NCBI GenBank assembly: GCA_004173355.1
Contig: SEAD01000047.1
Span: forward strand, 1 to 46,528
Direction: 5' to 3'
From: Chitinophagaceae bacterium
GTDB lineage: Bacteria > Bacteroidota > Bacteroidia > Chitinophagales > Chitinophagaceae
DNA: 46,528 nt
Below, one piece after another: positions 29,301 to 37,290 of the stretch; the first letter of the stretch is position 1; each line of letters opens with the position of its first letter. A program made the translations under genes and the position numbers. The notes below the pieces were generated by a model that was not told the DNA's origin, did not search any database, and saw only the letters and a program-made list of their open reading frames with translations.

Positions 29301-30047
29301 AAGATGGCATCACTGGGTGAACTCACAGCGGGTATCGCGCATGAGATCCAGAACCCGCTCAACTTCATTAATAATTTTGCAGAGGTGAACATGGAACTGC
29401 TGGTCGAACTGACAGAGGAAATTGACAAAGGCAATCCTGCTGCGGCTAAAGAACTTGCGCAGGATGTTATCAACAATGAGCAGAAAATCAACCACCATGG
29501 TAAACGTGCCGATGGTATTGTAAAAAGTATGCTGCAGCATAGCCGTGGGAATGCCAACACTTCAAAGGAGCCAACTGACCTGAACAAACTGGCGGATGAA
29601 TACCTGCGACTGGCCTATCATGGGCTGAGGGCAAAAGACAAATCATTTAATGCAGCGCTGAAAACGGATTTTGATCCGGGTGTCGGTATGGTGAATATAA
29701 TGGCGAATGATATCGGCCGCGTCATCCTTAACCTGATCACCAATGCATTTTATGCCGTCGGGGAGAGGAAGAAGTCTGCGGGTACCGGATACGAACCAAC
29801 AGTATCTGTTTCATCAGGGAAAGCAGCCGGTAGGGTCGAATTAAAAATCGCGGATAACGGCGGAGGCATCGCGGAGAAAGTGCGGGAGAAAATTTTCCAG
29901 CCCTTTTTCACCACCAAACCTGCGGGACAGGGAACGGGGCTCGGATTGAGTCTCGCCTATGATATCGTAAAAGCACATAACGGGGAGCTGCACCTGGATA
30001 CCAAGGAAGGGCAGGGCACCACGTTTACCATTGTATTGCCTGCTTAA
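26331..30047 (+). CDS. Lipoprotein-anchored propeller sensor histidine kinase
   Basis: The 1238-residue protein starts with a lipoprotein-type signal (lipobox ISSC, Cys26), then a Pro-rich linker, then propeller repeats ([45 protein letters not shown] and more, about 160-760). A Y_Y_Y domain (about 850-940) and one membrane helix (about 942-960) follow. The cytoplasmic part has a coiled coil and a kinase core: H1004 in [12 protein letters not shown], a [10 protein letters not shown] box, DNGGGI, and an intact [16 protein letters not shown]2 box. A processed lipid anchor plus a membrane helix would tether the sensor at both ends. It heads a tight cassette with two response-regulator genes. Its kinase core is closely related to that of the TPR kinase on the opposite strand. 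Confidence 0.93.
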   Translation: MTRTSTLSILSRALFASFIACMISSCNGRRDIPLPEDGGYAPPDVTAITFGPEEPLVWTDKPLPLTTSPSPFPFAKLPEYLFDSSGFRKLGAPPDTVRFEMAALPTVAFDFEKLPDVKVRRSTLLLPPPERISMPRPTYKNAREIVFDFPPPLNSLTVNGMVSDHTGNTWMLTSGGIIRYDGETILRYMPGTNFSNISSVVFDRDNVMWFAMRNSGLTSFDPANGTGTQFDKTPGFTPRDNVQVYIDSKNRIWASCLPPGYGPESDATSGYMIRVDEKRETAKIWREADGLTGGAPTGVVEDANHNFWFTNATRGVRIYDGNSKQLRTLGMKEGLSIDSISTPNIDSSGRILLPGQDFSTNIVEPSAGIIIKAGKRQGLPSFFNVPQIQTDREGNLYRGSDRGLMILNRDLTAKSVYQRPEGLNALSGVNPFFDARNQLLVGNRLGVQMFRKNGLDIRKRGTVQVSTMLEDTRGRIWIGSLESGIMILDRKTNRYKLYDAAHGLADNFIQYMTEYDGQVLISTQAGGLEIIDTALRQVERIGGVQGVTGNLTTMETDQDKNIWIGGLGQGLDVIDPRTKSLRHLGTGQGIKDSAMAELKRDRKGLLWFISGWGGVGYIDPVKKTIRHIVKSGHRILTAGEQDVLLKHDSRGNTWVMTSTKGFLMINPTHDSVSYFGPAQGVAAATATSIGEYNGRMYLALGSNGLTVLTPPDAGSRSWKVDAISKYSGLTKTVRSYNSDLITRDGEFWWGDDGITIIRNTDKGFGDSTYNETYITGLNLEGDDQYYVANPWKYTAGDTIGYDWGGARQKLTSKSDAKDLPWLQGGGLIWDSLDRNYYVPVNPVFPYDKNVIQFQFAQVHLGARDSVYYRYILEGFDQKWSAKMSKPFSEFYRNIPPGRYTFKVTSTNRGVWGKPVEYSFTVSPPWWRTWWAYLIYALMLGVLLRGYVVYRSRRLRRENKVLEEKIHLRTQQLQHSIEELKATQGQLIQSEKMASLGELTAGIAHEIQNPLNFINNFAEVNMELLVELTEEIDKGNPAAAKELAQDVINNEQKINHHGKRADGIVKSMLQHSRGNANTSKEPTDLNKLADEYLRLAYHGLRAKDKSFNAALKTDFDPGVGMVNIMANDIGRVILNLITNAFYAVGERKKSAGTGYEPTVSVSSGKAAGRVELKIADNGGGIAEKVREKIFQPFFTTKPAGQGTGLGLSLAYDIVKAHNGELHLDTKEGQGTTFTIVLPA

Positions 30048-30103
30048 CCGATCAATCGATTCAAAAATCACAGGGTAGGAAAGAAACCATTTAACCGATA
30101 CAA

Positions 30104-30481
30104 ATGAAAGTTTTAGTTGTAGATGACGAACAGGATGTGCAGCTGCTTTTTGAACAGCGTTTCCGGAAGGAAATCCGCAATGGCGAGATCGCATTCGTGT
30201 TTGCTTTTTCGGGGGAAGATGCCCTGAAGTATTTAAATGCCAACCAGCAGGAAGCAGTGCTGATCCTCTCGGATATCAACATGCCTGGCATGAGCGGGCT
30301 GGAATTACTGGAGAACATCAAGACCACCTATTTCAAGCCTCCGCCCATCGTGATGATGGTGACTGCGTACGGGGATGATGAAAATTATAACACGGCAAAA
30401 CGACTGGGTGCGGACGACTTCCTGACTAAACCGGTTGACTTTACCGCATTGAAAGCAAAGCTTAAAACTATTTTATCATGA
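30104..30481 (+). CDS. Stand-alone receiver-domain response regulator
   Basis: The 125-residue product is a single receiver domain without an output domain. It shows the acidic pair in VVDDEQ (7-9), phosphoacceptor D57 in ILSDINMPG, the Thr/Ala pair MVTAYG (about 87) and K109 in FLTKPVDF. It probably relays phosphate or acts by protein contacts. The gene starts 56 bases after the propeller kinase gene and its TGA overlaps the ATG of the receiver-cyclase gene (ATGA at 30478-30481). The two receivers are similar in sequence (FRKEIRNGEIAFVFAFSGEDAL versus FRQKIREQQYEFVFAINGNDAL), pointing to duplication. Confidence 0.93.
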   Translation: MKVLVVDDEQDVQLLFEQRFRKEIRNGEIAFVFAFSGEDALKYLNANQQEAVLILSDINMPGMSGLELLENIKTTYFKPPPIVMMVTAYGDDENYNTAKRLGADDFLTKPVDFTALKAKLKTILS

Positions 30482-31377
30482 CCAAGATTTTAGTGGCGGA
30501 TGATGAAACGGATCTGGAGATGCTGATCAAACAGAAGTTCCGCCAGAAAATCCGTGAGCAGCAGTATGAATTTGTGTTTGCCATCAACGGAAATGACGCG
30601 CTGGAAAAAATACAGGCACACCCGGATATCGATATTGTATTGAGCGATATCAATATGCCGGAGATGGATGGATTGACACTGCTGACGAAGCTGGGTGAAT
30701 CGAGTCCGCTTATCAAGGCAGTAATTGTGTCCGCCTACGGAGATATGGAGAATATCCGGACAGCGATGAATCGCGGCGCATTTGACTTTGTCACAAAACC
30801 GATCAATTTCGAAGACCTGGCGGTTACTATGACCAAGACCATTGAGCATGTGCAACAGACCCGTGAGACGCTGAAGGCGATCAAGGAGAACAATATCCTG
30901 CGCATGTATGTGGATGAATCGGTGCTCAAGTTTATGGGTAGCCAGGAATTTGAATCATCACTGATGCTGAATGAGACAGTAGAAAACACGGTGGTGTTTA
31001 TCGATATCTGTGGTTTTACCCGTATCAGCGAAAACGAACCGGCGGACGTGGTGGTGAACCTCCTCAACAAATATTTTGACCTGATGGTCAAGGAGATTCT
31101 TGCACAGGGAGGTTATGTAGATAAGTTTATCGGCGATGCCGTGATGGCTGTGTTCAGGGGCAACTTCCACCTTGACCGGGCGATCGATGCCAGCCTCGCT
31201 GTGCGTGCGGAGATTGAAAAACTGCCCGCGGCGGCGGAGGGAACCAGTTTCAAACCCGATGTGGCAATAGGCATCAACAGTGGCGAGATGATTTCGGGAA
31301 ATATCGGATCCGCCAGCCTTCGCAGGCTTGACTATACGGTGATCGGGGATGTGGTGAACACACGTACCAGAAAGTGA
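30478..31377 (+). CDS. Response regulator with class III adenylate cyclase domain, frameshifted near the C terminus
   Basis: The reading frame gives 299 residues: a receiver (D57 in VLSDINMPE, K108 in FVTKPINF), a linker helix, and a class III nucleotidyl cyclase domain from about residue 168. Metal-binding Asps are D176 (FIDICGFT) and D220 (FIGDAVMAVF). Substrate-selecting residues are K216 and T287, the Lys/Thr pair of class IIIb adenylate cyclases, and N294 is the transition-state Asn. The domain stops early at VVNTRTRK. The expected ending is readable in another frame directly downstream (31362-31463), so a deletion of roughly 55-58 bases (length 1 mod 3) has removed the segment after N294 and shifted the frame. 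Without the last strands the cyclase is probably inactive. Confidence 0.88.
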   Translation: MTKILVADDETDLEMLIKQKFRQKIREQQYEFVFAINGNDALEKIQAHPDIDIVLSDINMPEMDGLTLLTKLGESSPLIKAVIVSAYGDMENIRTAMNRGAFDFVTKPINFEDLAVTMTKTIEHVQQTRETLKAIKENNILRMYVDESVLKFMGSQEFESSLMLNETVENTVVFIDICGFTRISENEPADVVVNLLNKYFDLMVKEILAQGGYVDKFIGDAVMAVFRGNFHLDRAIDASLAVRAEIEKLPAAAEGTSFKPDVAIGINSGEMISGNIGSASLRRLDYTVIGDVVNTRTRK

Positions 31378-31463
31378 AAGAATCATTCAATTGCCGGGGT
31401 GTGGGCGAGGTATCGCTGAAACACAAGGCGAAGGCAGTGAATATATACGAGGTGGTTGATTAG
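31362..31463 (+). pseudogene. Out-of-frame C-terminal remnant of the cyclase gene
   Basis: In this frame the sequence reads TYQKVKESFNCRGVGEVSLK and continues to YEVVD and a TAG at 31461. This is the normal ending of class III cyclases, where a Cys-x-Gly-x-Gly strand and a final Y-E-V strand close the domain. It has no start codon of its own and overlaps the last codons of the upstream frame. It shows that the gene was once longer by about 50 residues at its C terminus. Confidence 0.85.
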
Positions 31464-31481
31464 GATTCACGTTATAAAAGC

Positions 31482-31515
31482 AAAATGCCGCAGTTCAGGT
31501 GAGCTGCGGCATTTT
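31482..31515. terminator. Bidirectional terminator
   Basis: Arms 31482-31493 (aaaatgccgcag) and 31504-31515 (ctgcggcatttt) pair perfectly over 12 bp around a 10-base loop and are followed by T-rich sequence on both strands. It ends the propeller-kinase/receiver/cyclase transcript and the converging lipoprotein gene. Confidence 0.92.
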
Positions 31516-31531
31516 ATTTTCTTTAATTTCT

Positions 31532-32080
31532 TTATTCAGCTGTTACGCCAATGGTAACCCGTGTATCATCCTTGAACAGGCTGATAGCTTTTGGCTTTGC
31601 GCCGGCAGGAACTTTATAAGTCCAGGTTTCTTCTTTTGATGTGGCTTCCGGATCAGCACGGAGATAGTCCGTCCCGGTTTCAGCAGTGATGCTGGTACCA
31701 TTGTCGAGCTGGAGGCGTGAATCAGAGTAGCTGATACTCTGGCCGCTTCCCTGGCCGATCTGTGCTTTGTTGGTTACAGTCATACGGATAGTCAGCTCGA
31801 TGCCGGTGTCTTTCCCGTCGGGGTCGGTCAACGCAATGGCGGTACCACCCTTTATACTTACCAGCAGGTCTTTTTGTTTGCCTAGGATGGCGGTATCGCT
31901 GGCAAATTTCACTTTGTATTCTTTTACCGTGTTGGTGGAAGGCGACTCCGATTTGGTATCGGCTGGTGTTTCTGCGGTGGTCGCGGGAGTGCTGCCATCA
32001 GCGGATGGTTCCTTTTTGTTATTGTTGCAGGCAACGGCCGCGATAATTGCTAAAGGAAGTATGAACCGTATTACTTTCAT
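31532..32080 (-). CDS. Lipoprotein of unknown function
   Basis: The 182-residue product has a lipoprotein signal peptide (MKVIRFILPLAIIAAVAC; lipobox AVAC, Cys18), then a Thr/Ser/Pro/Ala-rich linker (about 22-52), then a beta-rich domain of about 130 residues resembling an extracellular immunoglobulin-like fold (IELTIRMTVTNKAQIGQG, SISYSDSRLQLDNG, EETWTYKVPAGAKPKAISLF). The pattern is like DUF4352-type lipoproteins, but I cannot assign it firmly. It lies between the cyclase gene and the TPR kinase gene and converges on the former. A perfect 14-base palindrome lies 49 bases upstream of its start. Confidence 0.78.
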   Translation of the reverse strand: MKVIRFILPLAIIAAVACNNNKKEPSADGSTPATTAETPADTKSESPSTNTVKEYKVKFASDTAILGKQKDLLVSIKGGTAIALTDPDGKDTGIELTIRMTVTNKAQIGQGSGQSISYSDSRLQLDNGTSITAETGTDYLRADPEATSKEETWTYKVPAGAKPKAISLFKDDTRVTIGVTAE

Positions 32081-32128
32081 AACGTGATGTTTGTTGGTTT
32101 GGTGAACAAGGGTTTTGAGTGAGCGAAA

Positions 32129-32142
32129 TTAATCCGGATTAA
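32129..32142. promoter_or_regulatory. Perfect 14-base palindrome upstream of the lipoprotein gene
   Basis: ttaatccggattaa is a perfect palindrome centred 55 bases upstream of the lipoprotein ATG at 32080. Its right flank on the minus strand reads TAATTTCG, close to the TAnnTTTG -7 element, so it could be an operator overlapping the promoter. The regulator is unknown. Confidence 0.35.
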
Positions 32143-32219
32143 GCTGGCAATAAAATTAATCTGACTGGCGAATGTTATGTTTGTTTAATCATTTCTCCGG
32201 TAAAATTCCTGGGTGCAGC

Positions 32220-34817
32220 TCAAGTCCGGCTGATCGGCCTGCACAAAACAAAAATCGGTCCATGCTTGAAGGGGCGGGATTCAGGGGAGTTCAGGATTAT
32301 ACGGGTAGGCGTATCGTGAATACAGCGCCTTCGCCGGATTCCGACTCCACAGTCAGTTCGCCGCCGGCCGGTCGGTTTGGTAGTAAAAAAGGGTTGCAGG
32401 ACTTTGTCGATGATGGCCGGTGGAATACCGTTGCCGTTGTCCCTTACCTGTACCAGGATGGCGTCGTGCTTCCTTCGGGTAATGACTTCAACCCGCGGGT
32501 CATATTCAGCTCCGGCTGTGATCTTCTTTTCAATTACAGCATAAAACGCATTGGTGATGAGGTTCAACAATACGCGCCCCAGATCCTGCGGGATGATATT
32601 GATTTTTCCGATGGATTTATCGAAGTCCGTTTCGATTGAGGCATTGAATGATTTGTCTTTTGCCCGCAGGCCATGATAGGCCAGCCGGAGGTATTCATCC
32701 GCCAGTGCATTGATGTCGGTTGGTTCTTTCTGGCCGGAACTGCTGCGGCTATGCTGCAGCATTCCTTTTACGATCGAGTCAGCCCGTTTGCCGTGGTGGT
32801 TGATTTTTTCGAGGTTTTGTTTCAGGTCACCTGCGATGATCCGGGCCTCGGTGATATCGCCTTTGACGAGTTCCGCATTCATTTCATCAATCAGTTCGGC
32901 ACTGACTTCGCTGAAATTGTTGACGAAATTGAGTGGGTTCTGGATCTCGTGTGCGATACCCGCTGTCAGTTCACCCAGTGAGGCCATCTTTTCAGCCTGG
33001 ATCAGCTGTGCCTGCGTGGAGTTTAGGCTGACGATTGATTCTTCCAGACGCAGTTTCTGTTCGTCGATTTCTGCCTTCTGTCTTTTCAGCAATTCATATG
33101 ATTTCCGCCGGTGGCGGTTATTGCGTATCACGATGAAGGCTACGATCAGCGCCACGACAAGCAGTGCGAGCAGCCCGTAAATTTTCAGGTTGTTGGAATA
33201 CCGTTGGTCCGCCAGTCGCTGCTGGCTGGTTGCTTCATCAACCCTCCGCTGCTCCTCATTGATGAGGCGCTGGTAATCCTGGGTTGTTTTGTCGTTGAAC
33301 AGCTCCTGGTATGCATCGAAAGAGATGGCTTTGTAATGAAGGGCACTGTCATATTTGTTGATCCCGAGAAAATGCTGGTATAGTGAGTTTGCCGAGGATA
33401 CCACCACTTTAGGAAAGCCATTTTCACGCGCTACCTGCAGGGCCATACCCGCATAAATCCGCACGGAATCAGCCTGTCCATGTTTTAAAAAATAGGTGGC
33501 CAGCGCATCCGTTGTCAGCGCGAAGTTGCTGGGCTGGGAATTACCCTCTTTCCTGAAATAGCGGTAGCTCCGCTGCAGATAGGCCAAGGCAAGGCTGTCA
33601 TCTCCCAATTTAAAATGGGTAATACCGAGGTCGTTTAAAATCCCGCCAAATATTTCGTCTTCCGAACCCCAGTAAGTTGCGGAGTACTGATAGCAGGCCC
33701 GGCTGTAATACCTGGCAGAGTCAGCATTGCCCATCATCTGGTGGCAGCCGGAAAGGTCATCCAGTGAAAACGCGTAATAACCATCGTCCCATTTCCTGAA
33801 CTGCAGGCTCTTCAGGAAATAAGCTTTCGCACTGGCATAACTTCCCGAGAGTTTGTAAGAAAGACCCACGCCATAATAACTGCGGAGCAGTGACGCTGAA
33901 TCCTTCGTGCTTTCCCCGATTCGTATCAGCTGGAATCCCGTCTGCAGGGCTGCGTTATTGTTGCCTATATCCTGGCTTGACTGGATATAGTTCTGCATTG
34001 AATTGACTGTATCAATGCCTGCCGCCCTGCTTACCCGCATGATTTCATTGTAAAAATAATCAAGTGAGTCGCGGTTAAACAATGGCGCCTGCGAAACGAT
34101 GGACGGCATCATCATCGAGATGAAGTCGAATGGCAATTTTCCCGATCCCTGTTCTTTAGCAATTGCCTTTCGTGCATAGTCGATCGCCAGTGTGTTATTG
34201 ATCGAGCTGAGGTTTCGCATGAGGTACTGTGTCATCAGGAACCGCTTTCGGTCGTATGCAGGATCATCATAAATCGCCAGTGCTTTTACGAACAACCTGA
34301 CAGCTGAATCGGGTTGGGAAGCGATGATGCGCATGCCGATGTTAACATATGCCCTTGCCCTGGGCAAAGCGAGATTGTATTTGTCGGCTATAGCGAGCGC
34401 CTGTCGCTGGAGAAGAGCGACCGAATCCTTGTTTACTGTCATCACGCTGGCAATGGTAAGAAGCGTCGATTCAGTTTCGGGCAGGTTGTTTTTACGTGCA
34501 AAAGCCATTGCATCCTGCCACATATTCCTGGCTGCGGGAGACCTTGTGGCCCAGGCAATATTTACCTGCCAGTACCGGGCCTCACCCTCTTCTGCTATCA
34601 ATCCCGCTTTTTGGGCTATGTTGACGGCTTCATTCAGTGGTATCATCAAATCGGAAAAATCCGGCGCCCGGAAGAGCTGGTATTTGGCAAACTGGTAACA
34701 GGCATCTATCCGGGTTAACGGGTCTGCCTTACTTTTAATCAGCCGCTGCAGGCTGTCGCTGTACCTGTCGGCAGCACTTGTTCCCAGGCAGACAGCCAGG
34801 CCAACCAATAAAAACAA
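32220..34817 (-). CDS. TPR sensor histidine kinase, frameshifted in the ATPase domain
   Basis: The open frame gives 865 codons. A signal-peptide-like N terminus is followed by about 500 residues of helical TPR-like repeats (for example ALAIYDDPAYDRKRFLMTQY, YLQRSYRYFRKEGN), a membrane helix (about 546-566), a coiled coil and a kinase core with H623 in [13 protein letters not shown] box LITNAFYAV and G1 box DNGNGIP. After PFFTTKPTG the frame becomes unrelated Arg-rich sequence: the G2 box is missing. The normal ending (GGELTVESESGEGAVFTIRLPV) is present in another frame to 32297. Alignment with the paralogue ending at 30047 indicates about 50 deleted bases (2 mod 3). Kinase activity is probably lost. 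The start is uncertain: TTG at 34817 has no ATG alternative, and an in-frame ATT at 34832 would restore the basic KK of the signal peptide. Confidence 0.85.
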   Translation of the reverse strand: MFLLVGLAVCLGTSAADRYSDSLQRLIKSKADPLTRIDACYQFAKYQLFRAPDFSDLMIPLNEAVNIAQKAGLIAEEGEARYWQVNIAWATRSPAARNMWQDAMAFARKNNLPETESTLLTIASVMTVNKDSVALLQRQALAIADKYNLALPRARAYVNIGMRIIASQPDSAVRLFVKALAIYDDPAYDRKRFLMTQYLMRNLSSINNTLAIDYARKAIAKEQGSGKLPFDFISMMMPSIVSQAPLFNRDSLDYFYNEIMRVSRAAGIDTVNSMQNYIQSSQDIGNNNAALQTGFQLIRIGESTKDSASLLRSYYGVGLSYKLSGSYASAKAYFLKSLQFRKWDDGYYAFSLDDLSGCHQMMGNADSARYYSRACYQYSATYWGSEDEIFGGILNDLGITHFKLGDDSLALAYLQRSYRYFRKEGNSQPSNFALTTDALATYFLKHGQADSVRIYAGMALQVARENGFPKVVVSSANSLYQHFLGINKYDSALHYKAISFDAYQELFNDKTTQDYQRLINEEQRRVDEATSQQRLADQRYSNNLKIYGLLALLVVALIVAFIVIRNNRHRRKSYELLKRQKAEIDEQKLRLEESIVSLNSTQAQLIQAEKMASLGELTAGIAHEIQNPLNFVNNFSEVSAELIDEMNAELVKGDITEARIIAGDLKQNLEKINHHGKRADSIVKGMLQHSRSSSGQKEPTDINALADEYLRLAYHGLRAKDKSFNASIETDFDKSIGKINIIPQDLGRVLLNLITNAFYAVIEKKITAGAEYDPRVEVITRRKHDAILVQVRDNGNGIPPAIIDKVLQPFFTTKPTGRRRTDCGVGIRRRRCIHDTPTRIILNSPESRPFKHGPIFVLCRPISRT
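32297..32365 (-). pseudogene. Out-of-frame C-terminal remnant of the TPR kinase
   Basis: In this minus-strand frame the sequence reads GGELTVESESGEGAVFTIRL and then PV before a TAA at 32297. This is the standard last segment of a HATPase_c domain and aligns with [22 protein letters not shown] of the intact propeller kinase. The two frames meet with one extra base at 32366. The segment matching bases 29929-29978 of the paralogue, which encodes the [17 protein letters not shown]2 region, is absent. Confidence 0.85.
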
Positions 34818-35343
34818 AAATGTCTTTTTAATTTTGAAGGTCTGTTTTAAAGCTTCAGCAGGAATGCCGGAGCGCTGGTGAAGCGACAGGCTTGATGCGT
34901 CACCATCACGGTTGCAAAAAAGGGATGACGGTTCGTCTGCGTGTGATCTTCAGAAGGGGGTGGATAGGCTTTCAGCTGGTCAGGACGAATGATCCTGAAG
35001 TTAGCTGTTTTAAATAAATGCCGATGGGATAAAAACGCCAGATCCGGCGGGTTCGCGGCAGGAGTTTGTTTGGCATAAACCCTCGCTGGCAGAGGGTTTC
35101 CGTAATTCCGGCATCAGGATATTTTTGTCAAATCCTCCATTCCTGCCTCGTAGTCCCTGATAATAAACACCGTTCATCACAAACCGGCTGAAACGGCGAC
35201 AACCCCTGCCAGCTTCCGGACATCCGTTATTTTCCCATGGAATACGGTTACCTGCCTGTGGATACCTCCGGGAAGGGATCATTGCCATCCCAATCAGGTA
35301 TGCCCGGCGTTCTGCTTTCCTTTTCTTTATCCTAAAAAAATAT
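34818..35343. other. Intergenic region of 526 bases without a recognisable gene
   Basis: No convincing coding frame is seen. The first part upstream of 34817 stays open on the minus strand to a stop at 34950-34952 and may include the true start of the TPR kinase. An 8-bp hairpin (aaaccctc 35077-35084, gagggttt 35092-35099) is present but lacks a T tract. The last bases (cctaaaaaaatat) form the leader of the lipoprotein gene at 35344. Confidence 0.6.
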
Positions 35344-35730
35344 ATGAAATTTTATGGAGCATTGCTGGTTGTAGTGGTCGCGTGTATTGGCCTCGGATCC
35401 TGTGGTAAGGACAAAGATGGTTCCCCGGCTGAAGGGTCCAGGAATCTGCGGTATGAGATAAGCGGGAGTTACAGCGGGACGTTATTTGCGGCCTATACCG
35501 GCGCGGAGGGGAATACCACAAATGAAGAAATCAGTTTACCATGGGTTAAGGAACTGACCTATGCCGGTAATGTGACAGCGGCGAATATCGGAGTAGCTGG
35601 AAACGGCGGTCTGGCTGGCCAGACGGTTACCATCGTCATCAAAAGGGGTAATGTGGTGGTATCAACCACGTCGGCCATTACGGGGAGCAGCGGGGGAATG
35701 GCACAGGCTGCGCCGGTTGTTATATTCTGA
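35344..35730 (+). CDS. Small lipoprotein, MmpS-like
   Basis: The 128-residue product has a lipoprotein signal (MKFYGALLVVVVACIGLGSC; lipobox LGSC, Cys20) and a beta-rich domain. The pattern Y-E-I-S-G-S-Y-S-G-T followed by Y-T-G-A-E-G-N-T and the strand ISLPWVKELTY recalls the MmpS-type accessory fold, where a conserved LPW follows a short extracellular strand. The mature part is exported and lipid-anchored. The gene stands alone and converges with the secreted-protein gene at 35775-37196. The MmpS assignment is tentative and the function is unknown. Confidence 0.68.
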   Translation: MKFYGALLVVVVACIGLGSCGKDKDGSPAEGSRNLRYEISGSYSGTLFAAYTGAEGNTTNEEISLPWVKELTYAGNVTAANIGVAGNGGLAGQTVTIVIKRGNVVVSTTSAITGSSGGMAQAAPVVIF

Positions 35731-35774
35731 GAACGCAGAACCCCGGCTGGTTTCCTGTCACGTTTAACCCGGAA

Positions 35775-37196
35775 TTATTTCTTCCGTGCAAATCCTGTAA
35801 AATTCCCTGACCCCGGATATTCCGCATCATTTGTATAAAGGATACGGCCATTTTTCACCGCAGAAAAATATACATCGTAAGTTTTTGCTTTGCCTTCCAT
35901 ATTACTGAAGTGCAGTTGCCAGTTGCCAACGGACCTGAACGATCCTTCCCCTCTTGCCTGCGCCACTTTAGTTGTGCCGCCACCCGAGTTGGCCGCCACC
36001 AGTTGCCATTGGTAGGATTTGCCGGACCCGAATACAAACCATTGCGAAGAGGAATAGGTGCTCATCCCGGCAGAAGCACCGGTATAGGTGTTGGTCCAGT
36101 AAGTATTTGCAGAGAAATTAGCATTCCACTCGCCTGTCCCTTCCAGATCGGAGGCTGCCACTGAAAACCGGTTCCGGCCCGACATCTGCTCCAGAGTTTT
36201 TACAAGCGCTGTCTCGCTGTCCCAGCGCACGGTTTCGGGATCAAAGCCAAAGGCGCTGATAAAGGTGTTTTTGTCGGGGGTAATCACTTCCTGCCAGCCG
36301 GCCCCCTGGCGGAACAACACGAGAAATACTTTCTGCCGGGAACTGTTATCGGTGGCATAGCCCATGCCCAGATAGATCCGGTTATAACTGGTGATATAGG
36401 TGGTCCGGAAATTATTGAGACTGCTGTAACGGGGGGACACCAATATATCCCAGGCGGCCCTGATCAGCGGATCGGGATCGGATGGAAAAATGGTTCCTTC
36501 CTTTGCATAATGCAGTAATACTTTGACATTGCCTTTTGCTACCTGTACCCAGTCGGCCTGCACAGTGCTGACCCAGCCATCATCAAAATTGGTGGTGTTG
36601 TAGGTAAAATTGTCTTTGTAAGCCACCGTGACCGCTTCCGGGGTTTGGGAACGGCCGTTGTTTTCGATCACAGCAGGATCGGTAGCCGGAGCCACCTGCC
36701 CTGCATCCGCTGCGGGAGGTGCCAGCTGCAGGTTTGCAAGGAAATCATAAGCTACCTGCGCGTAGTCGGTGGTGTTGGAATTTACCAGCACACTGAGGCA
36801 GGTATTGTAGCCACTGATCACCGTCAGCGAGGCAGAGGAAGTAGCGCCACTGAAAACAAAACTCCCGGTTCCATTCAGGATTTTCCATCCATCAAACTCC
36901 TGTACTTCGGAGAGCTGCGGTTCTCCGTGAGTCCCCAATGGCGTGACCATTTCCGCCCATTCACTGGCGAAATCCGCATCGATTGAACCTTTTGAGGCGG
37001 TCTGCTGGTAGACCGCAATCTGGCTCCAGCCACGCGTTTTTTTATTGGTGATGGAAAAAACAGTGCTGCCCTGTTTCAGCTCTTTTTTCCACCCCACCGG
37101 CGTGGTATAAGTCAGTACCCCCATTGTTTCCTGCTGCTGGGAAAATGACGTAATAGCAGATAAAGCAGCGACCACCAGCAAAAGCAAATATTTCAT
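35775..37196 (-). CDS. Secreted protein of unknown function
   Basis: The 473-residue protein has a signal peptide (MKYLLLLVVAALSAITSFSQ). The N-terminal half (about 25-165) resembles a small mixed alpha/beta domain (GVLTYTTPVGWKKELKQGSTVFSI). A linker rich in Pro and Ala (about 160-185) leads to a domain with many aromatic residues (DDGWVSTVQADWVQV, LLHYAKEGT), and the last 130 residues (GEWNANFSANTYW...NWQLHFSNMEGKAKTYDVYFSA) look lipocalin-like: beta strands rich in Trp and Tyr. No catalytic motif is evident and I do not recognise the family. It is monocistronic and lies divergent to the radical SAM gene. Confidence 0.7.
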   Translation of the reverse strand: MKYLLLLVVAALSAITSFSQQQETMGVLTYTTPVGWKKELKQGSTVFSITNKKTRGWSQIAVYQQTASKGSIDADFASEWAEMVTPLGTHGEPQLSEVQEFDGWKILNGTGSFVFSGATSSASLTVISGYNTCLSVLVNSNTTDYAQVAYDFLANLQLAPPAADAGQVAPATDPAVIENNGRSQTPEAVTVAYKDNFTYNTTNFDDGWVSTVQADWVQVAKGNVKVLLHYAKEGTIFPSDPDPLIRAAWDILVSPRYSSLNNFRTTYITSYNRIYLGMGYATDNSSRQKVFLVLFRQGAGWQEVITPDKNTFISAFGFDPETVRWDSETALVKTLEQMSGRNRFSVAASDLEGTGEWNANFSANTYWTNTYTGASAGMSTYSSSQWFVFGSGKSYQWQLVAANSGGGTTKVAQARGEGSFRSVGNWQLHFSNMEGKAKTYDVYFSAVKNGRILYTNDAEYPGSGNFTGFARKK

Positions 37197-37290
37197 ACCC
37201 GGAATTTGGTTTAAAAGTAGTCGCTCAGCCGTGAGGATACTTCCCGTAAAAACGGGATTTGTAGCCTAATTTTACACAAAATTCCAGGCT

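Noticed and set aside
35077-35099. 8-bp hairpin as a terminator
   Set aside because: No T tract follows on either strand and no gene ends nearby.
35010-35288. 92-codon minus-strand frame in the 526-base gap
   Set aside because: Composition and lack of any pattern suggest a chance open frame; there is no leader or neighbour supporting it.
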